Below are positions 25,360-33,292 of a stretch of DNA of 64,000 nt, in pieces; position 1 is the first letter of the stretch, and each line of letters opens with the position of its first letter. The notes under the pieces were generated by a model. It did no database searches. It saw only the letters and a list, made by a program, of their open reading frames with translations, and was not told the origin of the DNA. This DNA comes from CAJBVG01 sp943371425 (GTDB taxonomy: Bacteria > Bacteroidota > Bacteroidia > Sphingobacteriales > Sphingobacteriaceae), in assembly GCA_943371425.1 (NCBI GenBank), contig CALRUR010000013.1, forward strand, positions 14,398 through 78,397, given 5' to 3'. A program made the translations under genes and the position numbers.

Positions 25360-25378
25360 CAAAGTACAATGTACTTTG
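25360..25378. repeat. palindrome CAAAGTACAATGTACTTTG
   Basis: Nine-base arms around a single A. It has the same core as the palindrome at 25252-25270, but the outer four bases on each side are reversed (CAAA and TTTG instead of CTTT and AAAG). Confidence 0.55.
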
Positions 25379-25510
25379 ACCAGTAAGGGTACTTTATCAT
25401 TTAATTGTCAAGAATATATTACTGCACAACATTTAATAGATTATGTTGTTAAAGTAACATAGCATAAGTATCTCGGCGTTCTGCCGGGTGTTTTGGTTTA
25501 GTTGTAGTAA

Positions 25511-25537
25511 AAACCCGGTCTTAGGATCGGGTTTTTT
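25511..25537 (-). terminator. terminator of the GIY-YIG-like gene
   Basis: AAACCCG (25511-25517) and CGGGTTT (25528-25534) form a GC-rich stem flanked by A/T runs on both sides, so it could stop transcription in either direction. It touches the stop codon of the minus-strand gene that ends at 25536. Confidence 0.7.
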
Positions 25538-25910
25538 AATTAATGGATTCTGTAAGTTCTTTCACCATTTCTTCCATAATTATAGCTTCAGATAAATCAG
25601 TCCATTCCTGATTAAATAAGCGAATCATTTTTTCTTTTTGGGCGCGTGTCCATTTGCTTACAAATCGATACCTGTCTTTCGCTTGGAATACATCAGCGTA
25701 TTCTTCAAAATATACCAAACGAAACGGCGAAATTTCTTCGTGATTAAACAAATTATCGTGTTCATTCCTACAAGATTTAGCAAATCTGTAAATGTCGTCT
25801 GTTAGCCCTACAATAATTGCAGATCTGTTCGAATTGGTAATAAAATAAAGGTATTTGGAAGGATAAACTGGACCTTTACTTAACTCATTCCATTGTGTTT
25901 CGATAACCAT
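25536..25910 (-). CDS. degenerate GIY-YIG superfamily protein
   Basis: It has 124 residues. The order of blocks is that of small GIY-YIG (YhbQ/URI type) proteins: YLYFITNSNRSAIIVGLTDD, then LVYFEEYADVFQAKDRYRFVSKWTRAQKEKMIRLFN and EWTDL. The second catalytic tyrosine position (usually YIG) reads IVG, and the Arg helix is altered, so nuclease activity is doubtful. It is divergent from the XRE-S24 regulator gene 87 bases away. Confidence 0.7.
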   Translation of the reverse strand: MVIETQWNELSKGPVYPSKYLYFITNSNRSAIIVGLTDDIYRFAKSCRNEHDNLFNHEEISPFRLVYFEEYADVFQAKDRYRFVSKWTRAQKEKMIRLFNQEWTDLSEAIIMEEMVKELTESIN

Positions 25911-25997
25911 AGCTAAAAAATTTAGTTTGATATTTAATTATTTTTACTAATTTTATATGCAATAATACTAATAATTTTAGCATTTCAAAATAAAAAC

Positions 25998-26783
25998 ATG
26001 AAAAAAATTAGCGCAAACATCCGATTTCTTAGAAAAAAGAATAACCTAACTCAGCAAGAATTTGCAGACGCAATAGGTATTAAACGCTCAATGATTGGGG
26101 CATATGAGGAAGATCGTGCCAGTCCGAAAATGGATAATATGAAATCAATTGCTAATTATTTTGGCATTAGTGTAGATGAATTAGTTTCTGAACGAATTAC
26201 AGATAAATGGTTAGCCGAACGCGAAACTCGTTTAGAAAAAGAAAAAGAGATAAAAGCTGGTAATCTTAGGGTATTGAGTATTACCGTTGATAAAGATGAT
26301 AACGAAAATATAGAGCTAGTACCTGTAAAAGCAAGTGCTGGTTATATTAATGGGTATGCCGACCCAGAATTTGTACGCGAATTACCAAAATTTCATTTAC
26401 CCATGTTGCAAGGTGGCACCTTCCGTGCATTTGAAATAAAAGGAGATTCTATGTTACCTATTCAACCAGGCAGTATTGTGGTTGGTGAATATGTTGACGA
26501 TTGGAAATCGCTAAAATCTAATGAAACCTATGTGGTGGTAAGTAAAAACGATGGCATTGTATATAAGCGTGTGGTAAATAAATTAAAAGACCAAAAATCA
26601 TTGGTGTTAAAATCCGATAACAAATCGTACGAGCCCTATCCTATTCCAGCAGATGATGTAATGGAAATATGGAAAGCAAAAGCATATATCAGCATGTCAT
26701 TCCCCGAACCAGAACAAGAAATGAGTATTAGCCAATTAACTAGTATAATGATGGAAATGCAGAAGAAAATAAATAATATTTAG
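25998..26783 (+). CDS. XRE-family regulator with LexA/S24-like domain
   Basis: It has 261 residues. An N-terminal Cro/C1 helix-turn-helix (LTQQEFADAIGIKRSMIGAYE, 17-37) is followed by a linker helix and a C-terminal S24 peptidase-type domain with Ser151 in KGDSM and Lys190 in VYKR. A possible self-cleavage Ala-Gly lies at 114-115 (ASAGY). Such proteins resemble phage CI repressors and can respond to DNA damage by self-cleavage. No phage genes are near, so it is probably a chromosomal regulator. Confidence 0.9.
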   Translation: MKKISANIRFLRKKNNLTQQEFADAIGIKRSMIGAYEEDRASPKMDNMKSIANYFGISVDELVSERITDKWLAERETRLEKEKEIKAGNLRVLSITVDKDDNENIELVPVKASAGYINGYADPEFVRELPKFHLPMLQGGTFRAFEIKGDSMLPIQPGSIVVGEYVDDWKSLKSNETYVVVSKNDGIVYKRVVNKLKDQKSLVLKSDNKSYEPYPIPADDVMEIWKAKAYISMSFPEPEQEMSISQLTSIMMEMQKKINNI

Positions 26784-26787
26784 AGGT

Positions 26788-26840
26788 TAGATATTAGTCG
26801 TTAGTCGTTAGACCGTCTAACGACTAATGACTAATATCTA
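26788..26840. repeat. long inverted repeat between convergent genes
   Basis: Arms at 26788-26813 and 26815-26840 pair over 26 positions with one mismatch. They are made of the words TAGATATTAGTC, GTTAGTC and GTTAGAC. The repeat fills the gap between the XRE-S24 gene and mgtE, which face each other, and would form a very long hairpin in either transcript. Confidence 0.8.
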
Positions 26841-26851
26841 AAGACTAATAA

Positions 26852-28201
26852 CTATAAAAGAAAATACGAGCCTAGTCCTAGTATCAATAAAAAGCCAAGG
26901 GTATCAGTAAATGCGGTTAAAATAATAGAGGATGCAACGGCTGGGTCGAAGCCTAATTTTTCTAGAATAATAGGAATCGATGCTCCTGTAATACCAGCTA
27001 TTACAAGGTTTCCGAACATTGCCAAAAACACCACCACTCCTAATAATGGAGAGTGATTATTAAATACAGCAACTAATGAAACAACAACACCAAAAACTAA
27101 ACCATTAATAATACCAACCAATACTTCTTTTTTAATTGTTTCTAACACTTTAGAATCTGGTAAAGTGTTTAAGGATATACGACGTATGGTAACAGCTAAT
27201 GCTTGCACACCTGCGTTACCACCTAAACCCGCAATAATAGGCATGAAGGTAGCCAATAAGGTTATTTTTTGTATGGTTGGTTGATAAAAATAGATTACAG
27301 AACTGGCTATAAATGCAGTTACAGTATTAACCATTAACCAAGGCACCCTACTTTTAACAGCATCTTTCCAATTACCACTTAATTCCTCTTCGTCAGATAC
27401 GTTTGCTATTTTTAAGATGTCTTCAGTAGTCTCTTCCTCTAAAACATCAATTACATCGTCAAAAGAAATAACACCCAATAATTTCATCTCTTTATCTACT
27501 ACCGGAATACCTGGTAAATTATATTGAGAAAGTAATTGTGCTACTTCTTCCTGATCAGTATCAGTAAATACATAAATTAAATTTTCGTCCAATAATTCAA
27601 CTATTTGAATTTGTGGCTTCGCTTTAATTAAGTTTTTTAAACTTACCGTACCAATTAATCTGTTTTCATCATTAACTACATAAATAGCGTAGAAATTTTC
27701 TATTTCTTCAGATTGGTTCGCTACTTCTTCGAGGGCGTCTCGTTTGTTTTGGGCAAAATTTATTTTAATAAACTCTGTCGACATTAAACCGCCGGCAGAA
27801 TCTTCACTATAAGTTAAGAGCTTTCGTATTTCTGATGCATCTTCTTCATCAATATTCTCTAATATCTCTTCTCTTTTTTCTTCAGAAAGTTGAGACACAA
27901 TATCGGTTGCATCGTCATAAGAAAGCTCTTCAACAATATTTGTTACTAAATCAGTGTTTAGACTGGCTAATAGATTCTCAGGATGCGATTCTGGATCCAT
28001 CTCTGATATAGCTTCAGATGCAACATCTATTGGCAATAAGCCAATAACAATCTTTCTTTTTTTATCTTTTAATAAATCTAATATTTTAGCAATTTCTGAA
28101 GGATGTAACTCCTCTAAAAACAAACGCAATTCTTGCTCAGAACCTTCTAAAAGGTCCTCGATTTTCTCCAAATCAAACAAGATGTCATCGCGTTGCTTCA
28201 T
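26852..28201 (-). CDS. mgtE: magnesium transporter MgtE
   Basis: Mg2+ channel/transporter of 449 residues. The N-terminal helical superhelix (about 1-125, with HPSEIAKILDLL) is followed by two CBS domains (about 130-255) and a C-terminal block of five membrane helices including GGNAGVQALAVTIRR and ILTAFTDTLGF, where the pore aspartate lies. In the known family the N and CBS domains close the pore when cytosolic Mg2+ is high. It begins six bases after a lipoprotein gene and may be co-transcribed with it. Confidence 0.95.
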   Translation of the reverse strand: MKQRDDILFDLEKIEDLLEGSEQELRLFLEELHPSEIAKILDLLKDKKRKIVIGLLPIDVASEAISEMDPESHPENLLASLNTDLVTNIVEELSYDDATDIVSQLSEEKREEILENIDEEDASEIRKLLTYSEDSAGGLMSTEFIKINFAQNKRDALEEVANQSEEIENFYAIYVVNDENRLIGTVSLKNLIKAKPQIQIVELLDENLIYVFTDTDQEEVAQLLSQYNLPGIPVVDKEMKLLGVISFDDVIDVLEEETTEDILKIANVSDEEELSGNWKDAVKSRVPWLMVNTVTAFIASSVIYFYQPTIQKITLLATFMPIIAGLGGNAGVQALAVTIRRISLNTLPDSKVLETIKKEVLVGIINGLVFGVVVSLVAVFNNHSPLLGVVVFLAMFGNLVIAGITGASIPIILEKLGFDPAVASSIILTAFTDTLGFLLILGLGSYFLL

Positions 28202-28207
28202 TCTATC

Positions 28208-28819
28208 TTATTCTTGAACTTTTACATCCACTGTTATTGCTCTAGAAATAGCATCAACATTGTTTATAGCTCTAACATGGTATGCGCCTAATTTGCCCGT
28301 TACCGTTTTAAAACCTACTACATCTCCAACTTTTAGCTTAGTAATTTTAGTTGCCGTTACATTAGAATCTAATTCATTAATTAATAAAGAATCATTCATC
28401 ATGTTAATAAAGGCCGAAGGGGAAGTATTTAATTTTAAGAACAAGGTATTATTCTTAATTGTCCAAGTTTTTACTGTTTTGTGTGGATTTTGATCATCGG
28501 GTTTATTAAATACCACATCATTTGGAGAAGCAATTACACTCGAATCGTTTGTTTGTGAACCAAAATAATAGATGAAATCTATTTTGGGTTGATTAATGGT
28601 TAACCCTGCTCCTGCAGTAAAGTAAATAGAATCTTCTGATGTAGCATAAAAACTGCCCAACGAACTATTAGTTTGTCCGCCTAATAACTTCACTTCATAT
28701 GAAGCTAAAGTGGTATAAACAGGTCCTGTTGGTGTTTTAGTATCATCTTCTTCTGTACAAGCTACAAATATTGAGCTTGATAAAGAGACCATTAATAATG
28801 TTTTGATATATCTTTTCAT
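28208..28819 (-). CDS. tandem lipoprotein, copy 1 (unknown function)
   Basis: Lipoprotein of 203 residues with lipobox FVAC (Cys21) and an acidic start after it (TEEDD). It is paralogous to the next two genes upstream: LGGQTNSSLGSFYAT, a DFIYYFG segment, a mid-region VKTWTIKNNTLFLKLN, a GDVVGFKT motif and the terminal ITVDVKVQ. No known family is recognised. It lies six bases before mgtE. Confidence 0.7.
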   Translation of the reverse strand: MKRYIKTLLMVSLSSSIFVACTEEDDTKTPTGPVYTTLASYEVKLLGGQTNSSLGSFYATSEDSIYFTAGAGLTINQPKIDFIYYFGSQTNDSSVIASPNDVVFNKPDDQNPHKTVKTWTIKNNTLFLKLNTSPSAFINMMNDSLLINELDSNVTATKITKLKVGDVVGFKTVTGKLGAYHVRAINNVDAISRAITVDVKVQE

Positions 28820-28850
28820 ACTTGTAAGATTAGAAACCGAAGGTAAAAAA

Positions 28851-28878
28851 AAAGAGCCCTAAAAAGGGCTCTTTTTTT
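28851..28878 (-). terminator. terminator between lipoprotein copies 2 and 1
   Basis: AAAGAGCCCT (28851-28860) pairs with AGGGCTCTTT (28865-28874) around AAAA. T-runs flank the stem in both directions. It is almost the same as the terminator at 29548-29575 after lipoprotein copy 3. Confidence 0.9.
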
Positions 28879-28897
28879 ATTATTTTTTTAAGAAATA

Positions 28898-29509
28898 TTA
28901 TTTCTGAACTTTAACTTCAAAGGTAATTGTACGATTTGATGGAACCGTACCTCCGATGGAGTTAACTTTAAACATCCCAATTTTACCTTTACTCGTTTTA
29001 AATGCAACAATTCTATCAGGAGTAAGTGAAGGCACTAAAGTTAAATTAAAACTCGCAGAATCTAATTTGGTAAATATCGAGTCGTTTTTAACCGAATCAT
29101 ATTTTGCTTGACTTATACTTAACGACGAAAATAAAGTTGGATTTTTTATCGACCAATTTGCCAATGAAGAATTATTAGCATGTGCAAAAAGAACTGTAGC
29201 ATCATTTGGTGCTCCAATTGAAGCCATATTAGTACCTCCATAAAAATAAACAAAGTCTACTTTTGATTGAAGTACTGTGCTAGCACTGGTTTCTACAGAC
29301 TTAAATACCAAAGCCGTATCAGTTCCATAAAAACTTCCTAAACTTGCATTTTCTTGCCCGCCTAAAGTTACATTCGTTTTAGTTTTAATTTCTCCGTACA
29401 CAATTGGTGTTGGTGTAGGAGTTGGATCTACTTCTTCGTCTTTTGTACAAGCAACTAATACTATGCTCATAAAGGCAATAATGCCTAAAATACTAAGTTT
29501 ATTTTTCAT
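28898..29509 (-). CDS. tandem lipoprotein, copy 2 (unknown function)
   Basis: It has 203 residues, lipobox LVAC (Cys21), then an acidic stretch and a TPTPTP linker. It shares with its neighbours LGGQENASLGSFYGT, DFVYFYGGTN, LANWSIKNPTLFSSL, a VAFKTSKGKIGMFKV block and the ending ITFEVKVQ. It is followed by its own terminator, so it is probably a separate transcript. Confidence 0.7.
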   Translation of the reverse strand: MKNKLSILGIIAFMSIVLVACTKDEEVDPTPTPTPIVYGEIKTKTNVTLGGQENASLGSFYGTDTALVFKSVETSASTVLQSKVDFVYFYGGTNMASIGAPNDATVLFAHANNSSLANWSIKNPTLFSSLSISQAKYDSVKNDSIFTKLDSASFNLTLVPSLTPDRIVAFKTSKGKIGMFKVNSIGGTVPSNRTITFEVKVQK

Positions 29510-29547
29510 TTGTTTTGGTTTGTTTTAGTTAAAAGCTGTAAAATAAA

Positions 29548-29575
29548 AAAAAGAGCCCATAAATGGGCTCTTTTT
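29548..29575 (-). terminator. terminator between lipoprotein copies 3 and 2
   Basis: AAAAAGAGCCCAT (29548-29560) pairs with ATGGGCTCTTTTT (29563-29575), leaving only two unpaired bases at the tip. The GAGCCC/GGGCTC core is the same as in the terminator at 28851-28874. Confidence 0.9.
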
Positions 29576-29595
29576 AAAAAAAATATTTTCGAAAA

Positions 29596-30210
29596 TTATT
29601 TTTGAACTTTTACATCCACTGTGATGTAATCAGCGTTTGAATTATTCTCAATAATTGTTACAACTTTTAAGAAACCTTGTTTGTTTTTAACAGTTTTAAA
29701 TGCAATAACATCACCAACTGCTAAATCTGTTGCATCTGTTAATGCAGATCCAATAGCTGAAGCTGTATATAATTTTGTTAATGTTGAATCTGCAGAAATT
29801 GTATTGAAGATATCAGCTGTTAAAATTGTAGCTCTCAATTCTGTATTATTCTTTTTAGTCCAAGTTTGTAAACCTGTAGTAGGGTTATCAAAAATAGTAG
29901 CAGCATCTGCATCAGTTGGGTTTGCAATAGTAGCTTTATTTGTAGCACCGTAGTAATACACTAAATCAACTAATGAATCATTAGCTTTTGCTTGCGCTTG
30001 AGTGTAAACTGTTCCATTTGAAGTAGCAAAGAAACTACCAGCTGAGTTATTAGTTTGATCACCAAATATTTTTGCAGTGTAAGTGTTTATACCTGCATCT
30101 GTTGGAGTTGGAGTTGGAGTTGGAGTAGTATCTTCGTCTTCTGTACAAGAAGTAAAACCGATTGAAACTGCTAAACCTACTAATAACAATAATTTAAAGT
30201 TCTTTTTCAT
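29596..30210 (-). CDS. tandem lipoprotein, copy 3 (unknown function)
   Basis: It has 204 residues, lipobox FTSC (Cys22), then TEDED and a TPTPTPTPT linker. It shares IFGDQTNNSAGSFFAT, DLVYYYGATN, LQTWTKKNNTELRATIL, GDVIAFKTVKNKQGFLKV and the terminal ITVDVKVQK with the other two. The linker suggests a globular domain held away from the membrane. It is the first of the array and has a good promoter, so it may be the founding copy. Confidence 0.7.
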   Translation of the reverse strand: MKKNFKLLLLVGLAVSIGFTSCTEDEDTTPTPTPTPTDAGINTYTAKIFGDQTNNSAGSFFATSNGTVYTQAQAKANDSLVDLVYYYGATNKATIANPTDADAATIFDNPTTGLQTWTKKNNTELRATILTADIFNTISADSTLTKLYTASAIGSALTDATDLAVGDVIAFKTVKNKQGFLKVVTIIENNSNADYITVDVKVQK

Positions 30211-30247
30211 AATTTTTGTTGGTTGATTAATGATTTTTTATTTGTCA

Positions 30248-30279
30248 CAAAACTAACATAATTTAGTGTAGAAATCAAA
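30248..30279 (-). promoter_or_regulatory. Bacteroidota-type promoter for lipoprotein copy 3
   Basis: On the minus strand TTTG (30279-30276) and TAGTTTTG (30255-30248) are separated by 20 bases. The ATG follows about 38 bases further on. No equally good match is seen before copies 1 and 2. Confidence 0.65.
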
Positions 30280-30301
30280 AAAAATGCTTCTTTTTTTAGT
30301 A

Positions 30302-30868
30302 TTAACTTAATATTAAGTACTGTTTTGCATTTGGGCCAGTATTAAATAAGAGGTCGATTATGGATAAATTCTCTATAAAATCAATTTTATTACTAAATAC
30401 CTGAATGTATTGTTTGTTGATTATTAATGTATTATAGTCCTTCACTTCAATTTTATCTTCTCTATTTACTACTGGAGCTTCTTGTACCTTCAATAAGGTT
30501 AATATTACTTTAACTAGCTCATAATTAAACTCCCACAAATACTCATAACTTGGTTTTTTATATAATTCTTTAAATTTATCCTCATAATATTCAAAATAAG
30601 CTGATCGCCTGTAAGCAGATTCGAAACTTTTCCAATGTTGTTTTAACCACGATTCTGAATATGAAATACGTATATTTTCGAATTTTCTTTCACCTGGCTC
30701 TAATTTAACGGTAGGGATGCTTAATACCATTTTACCATTTGGCCCAACAATTTCGGTCCTATTTCTAAAGGTTTGTCGGTGATAAATATCGTTTAAGTGA
30801 AAAATAAACTCCTTGTTATGTAGCAGTTCCTGAAAATATGCAATATTAGGTAAGTAATTTATATGCAT
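30302..30868 (-). CDS. WbqC family protein
   Basis: It has 188 residues and matches WbqC-like proteins: INYLPNIAYFQELL near the start, HRQTFRNRTEIVGPNGKMVLSIP, WLKQHWKSFESAYRRSAYFEYY and a final IIDLLFNTGP-type segment. WbqC genes occur in O-antigen clusters and in Bacteroidota next to housekeeping genes. The reaction is unknown. It is divergent from the GWxTD operon. Confidence 0.88.
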   Translation of the reverse strand: MHINYLPNIAYFQELLHNKEFIFHLNDIYHRQTFRNRTEIVGPNGKMVLSIPTVKLEPGERKFENIRISYSESWLKQHWKSFESAYRRSAYFEYYEDKFKELYKKPSYEYLWEFNYELVKVILTLLKVQEAPVVNREDKIEVKDYNTLIINKQYIQVFSNKIDFIENLSIIDLLFNTGPNAKQYLILS

Positions 30869-30954
30869 GTATAATTGACATTAAATAGACATTTGTATTA
30901 GTAGAAAATCAATTGAAAGCGTAAATTTACATTAGTTTGTTTAATTTTAACATC

Positions 30955-32403
30955 ATGAAAAAAATATTATTGATATGTACCTTGGCAATATTTGTATTAC
31001 CATTTACATCTGAAGCGAAGAAATTAAAAGCATATTTATCATATTATACTTTTAATACTCCAGAACAAGAACCTTATTTAGAAACACATATTTCTATTAA
31101 TGGAAATTCAGTTAAGTTTTCTAAAAACAAGAAAAACCTATATCAAGGCAGCGTTGGTATTACAATGCTTATTAAACAAGGCGATAACATTATTTCTGCC
31201 GAAAGGTATAATATATTAAGTCCAGAACTAACAGACACCCTAACTGTTAATTCCAATTTTATTGATCAAAAAAGATATAAACTAAAAAATGGTAAGTACT
31301 CTTTTGAATTAACGATTGTAGATAATGGTGATGAAAAAAATGCAGAAGTTGTAAAACAAGATTTTGAAATTAATTATGAGAATAATAAAATTGCCATATC
31401 GGATATACTTTTATTAGAATCTTATAAAAAAGCAAGCAACAACCAACAATTTAACCGCAATGGGTTCGAAATGATGCCATTTGTGAATAATTTCTTACCT
31501 ACCAATGTTTCCAAATTGATTTTTTATGCAGAGGTATACAATACTCAAATTGCAAAACCTAATGAATATCTACTATTAAGCTATTACATACAAAACGCAT
31601 CTGGTTCTAATAAACTTTCTAATTACACACAAAATAAAAAAGTGTTAGCGAAAGATGTCATCGTACAATTAAATGAATTTGATATTTCATTATTGCCTAG
31701 CGGGAGTTATTACATCATAATTGAAGTGAGAGATAGAAATAATACTATCATAGCCTCTAAAAGCAACTTTTTCCAGAGAAGTAATAAATCATTATCTGGT
31801 GACATCTCTTCTATTTCGGGGATCGCATTCGACAATTCTTTTGCAGCAAAATATTCTAAAGAAGAAATGATTGAAAATATTAAATGCCTTGCTCCTATTT
31901 CAATACAACAAGAATTAGATTATGCAAAAACATTGTTGGCAAATAACGATGAAACCTTAATGCGCCAATATTTAATATACTTTTGGGAAAAACGAAATCC
32001 TGGAGAATCTGCAATTAAATGGGCCGAATACGAAGAACAAGTTAAAATCGTAAATGCTAAATTTAGTTCTCCTTTTACAAAAGGATATGCTACTGATAGA
32101 GGTATTGTATTTTTAAAATATGGCGCTCCAAATAATATTCGTTTTAATGATATGGACAACCAAGCTTATCCTTACGAAATTTGGCAGTATTTTAAAATCA
32201 AAACTTTCTCTAACCGTAAATTTGTGTTTTTTAGTCCAGATAATATTAGAAACGAGATGGTGTTATTACATTCAAATTTAACAGGTGAACGTAACGACCC
32301 TCAATGGAAATACAAAATTATGGCTAGAACAATGAAATACGACGACGATAATACAGATTCGGACTATTATGGAAAGCGATTAGATCAAGACTTTAATGAA
32401 TAG
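30955..32403 (+). CDS. GWxTD-domain exported protein
   Basis: It has 482 residues from the ATG at 30955, which gives a clean signal peptide (MKKILLICTLAIFVLPFTSEA); six codons upstream are also open. The C-terminal third carries the GWxTD domain, with the signature reading KGYATDRGIVFLKYGAPNNIR and later PYEIWQYF. The middle looks like a beta-sandwich. The domain is common in Bacteroidota and of unknown function. It is the first gene of an operon with an acyltransferase (eight-base overlap) and a glycosyltransferase. Confidence 0.85.
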   Translation: MKKILLICTLAIFVLPFTSEAKKLKAYLSYYTFNTPEQEPYLETHISINGNSVKFSKNKKNLYQGSVGITMLIKQGDNIISAERYNILSPELTDTLTVNSNFIDQKRYKLKNGKYSFELTIVDNGDEKNAEVVKQDFEINYENNKIAISDILLLESYKKASNNQQFNRNGFEMMPFVNNFLPTNVSKLIFYAEVYNTQIAKPNEYLLLSYYIQNASGSNKLSNYTQNKKVLAKDVIVQLNEFDISLLPSGSYYIIIEVRDRNNTIIASKSNFFQRSNKSLSGDISSISGIAFDNSFAAKYSKEEMIENIKCLAPISIQQELDYAKTLLANNDETLMRQYLIYFWEKRNPGESAIKWAEYEEQVKIVNAKFSSPFTKGYATDRGIVFLKYGAPNNIRFNDMDNQAYPYEIWQYFKIKTFSNRKFVFFSPDNIRNEMVLLHSNLTGERNDPQWKYKIMARTMKYDDDNTDSDYYGKRLDQDFNE

Positions 32404-33292
32404 TATTTTCTCCTACCTAGGTGTATTTTTTATACACCTGGTGTCTTATTTACCTTTCAGAATCCTCTATTTTTTAAGTGACTTTTTCTACTTATTAATA
32501 TACCATGTGGTTGGATATAGACGAAAAGTAGTGTATCAAAATTTAAAAAATGCATTTCCTGAGTTAACTGAATCACAGCGTAAAACCATTGAGAAAAAAT
32601 TCTATCATCATTTATGCGACGTTTTTTTAGAAACTACCAAATTAGTATCGTTTACAGAATCTGAGTTAAAGAAACGAGTAAAGATTAAAAATTCTGAACG
32701 GTTTTACGAGTTAATAAAAGAAGGCCGAAACATTAGTGTTGTATTTGGTCATTACCACAACTGGGAATGGTTTGCACAAGCCTTACCCATTTATACACCA
32801 ATTACAACATATGGTATATACAAACCGCTACACAACAAAATATTCGACAAACTATTTTATAATATGCGTACAAGGCATGGCATAGTGGCCTTGCCAATGC
32901 AAACTTCTATGCGTACACTTATAAAAAATAGTTCTACACAATTTAGCATTGCAATTATAGCCGACCAAACTCCTACTAGTTCTGATACAAATTATTGGAC
33001 TACCTTTTTAAACCAAGCAACACCTGTATTTATGGGTACAGAAAAAATATCAAAGCATTTTAATAGCGTGGTTGTATTTATGGATATTGAACAAGTAAAA
33101 AGAGGATATTTAGAGTTTGAATTCGTAGTTTTAGCAGAAAATAGTAGCGACTTAAAAGAGTTTGAAATTACTGAACTACATACCCGTTACTTAGAAAAAA
33201 GAATAAAAGAAAAACCTGAATTTTGGTTATGGTCGCATAGAAGATGGAAACATAAGCCCACTGATGCGATTAAGTTAAAATATAATTTATAA
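32396..33292 (+). CDS. LpxL-type lysophospholipid/lipid A acyltransferase
   Basis: It has 298 residues with an N-terminal membrane anchor (FLSDFFYLLIYHVVGYRRKVVYQNL) and the catalytic H-x4-E/D motif in FGHYHNWEWF. IIADQTPTSSDT and FLNQATPVFMGTEKIS correspond to the substrate-binding blocks of the HtrB/LpxL family, which adds secondary acyl chains to lipid A. Exact specificity is unknown. It overlaps its neighbours by eight bases and one base (TAATG). Confidence 0.9.
   Translation: MNSIFSYLGVFFIHLVSYLPFRILYFLSDFFYLLIYHVVGYRRKVVYQNLKNAFPELTESQRKTIEKKFYHHLCDVFLETTKLVSFTESELKKRVKIKNSERFYELIKEGRNISVVFGHYHNWEWFAQALPIYTPITTYGIYKPLHNKIFDKLFYNMRTRHGIVALPMQTSMRTLIKNSSTQFSIAIIADQTPTSSDTNYWTTFLNQATPVFMGTEKISKHFNSVVVFMDIEQVKRGYLEFEFVVLAENSSDLKEFEITELHTRYLEKRIKEKPEFWLWSHRRWKHKPTDAIKLKYNL

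Larger units (their letters stand above)
25199..25510. other. intergenic region upstream of alkB with two palindromes
   Basis: No gene is seen in these 312 bases. The first part has a short tandem run of TATTATG. Two palindromes share the core GTACAATGTAC (listed separately). The rest is AT-rich. The region is both the upstream flank of alkB and the downstream flank of the GIY-YIG-like gene, whose terminator begins at 25511. Confidence 0.6.

Noticed and set aside
25252..25378. Spaced palindromes read as a CRISPR array
   Set aside because: There are only two units, they are not identical, and no cas genes are in the window.
25536..26783. GIY-YIG plus LexA-like repressor as a defence or prophage module
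   Set aside because: No phage, toxin or restriction genes are nearby, and the nuclease-like site is degenerate. Listed only as a regulatory curiosity.
28208..30210. TPTPTP linker DNA as a phase-variable repeat tract
   Set aside because: The tract is short and mixed in codons, with no homopolymer or long perfect unit that would shift frame; it is a normal lipoprotein linker.
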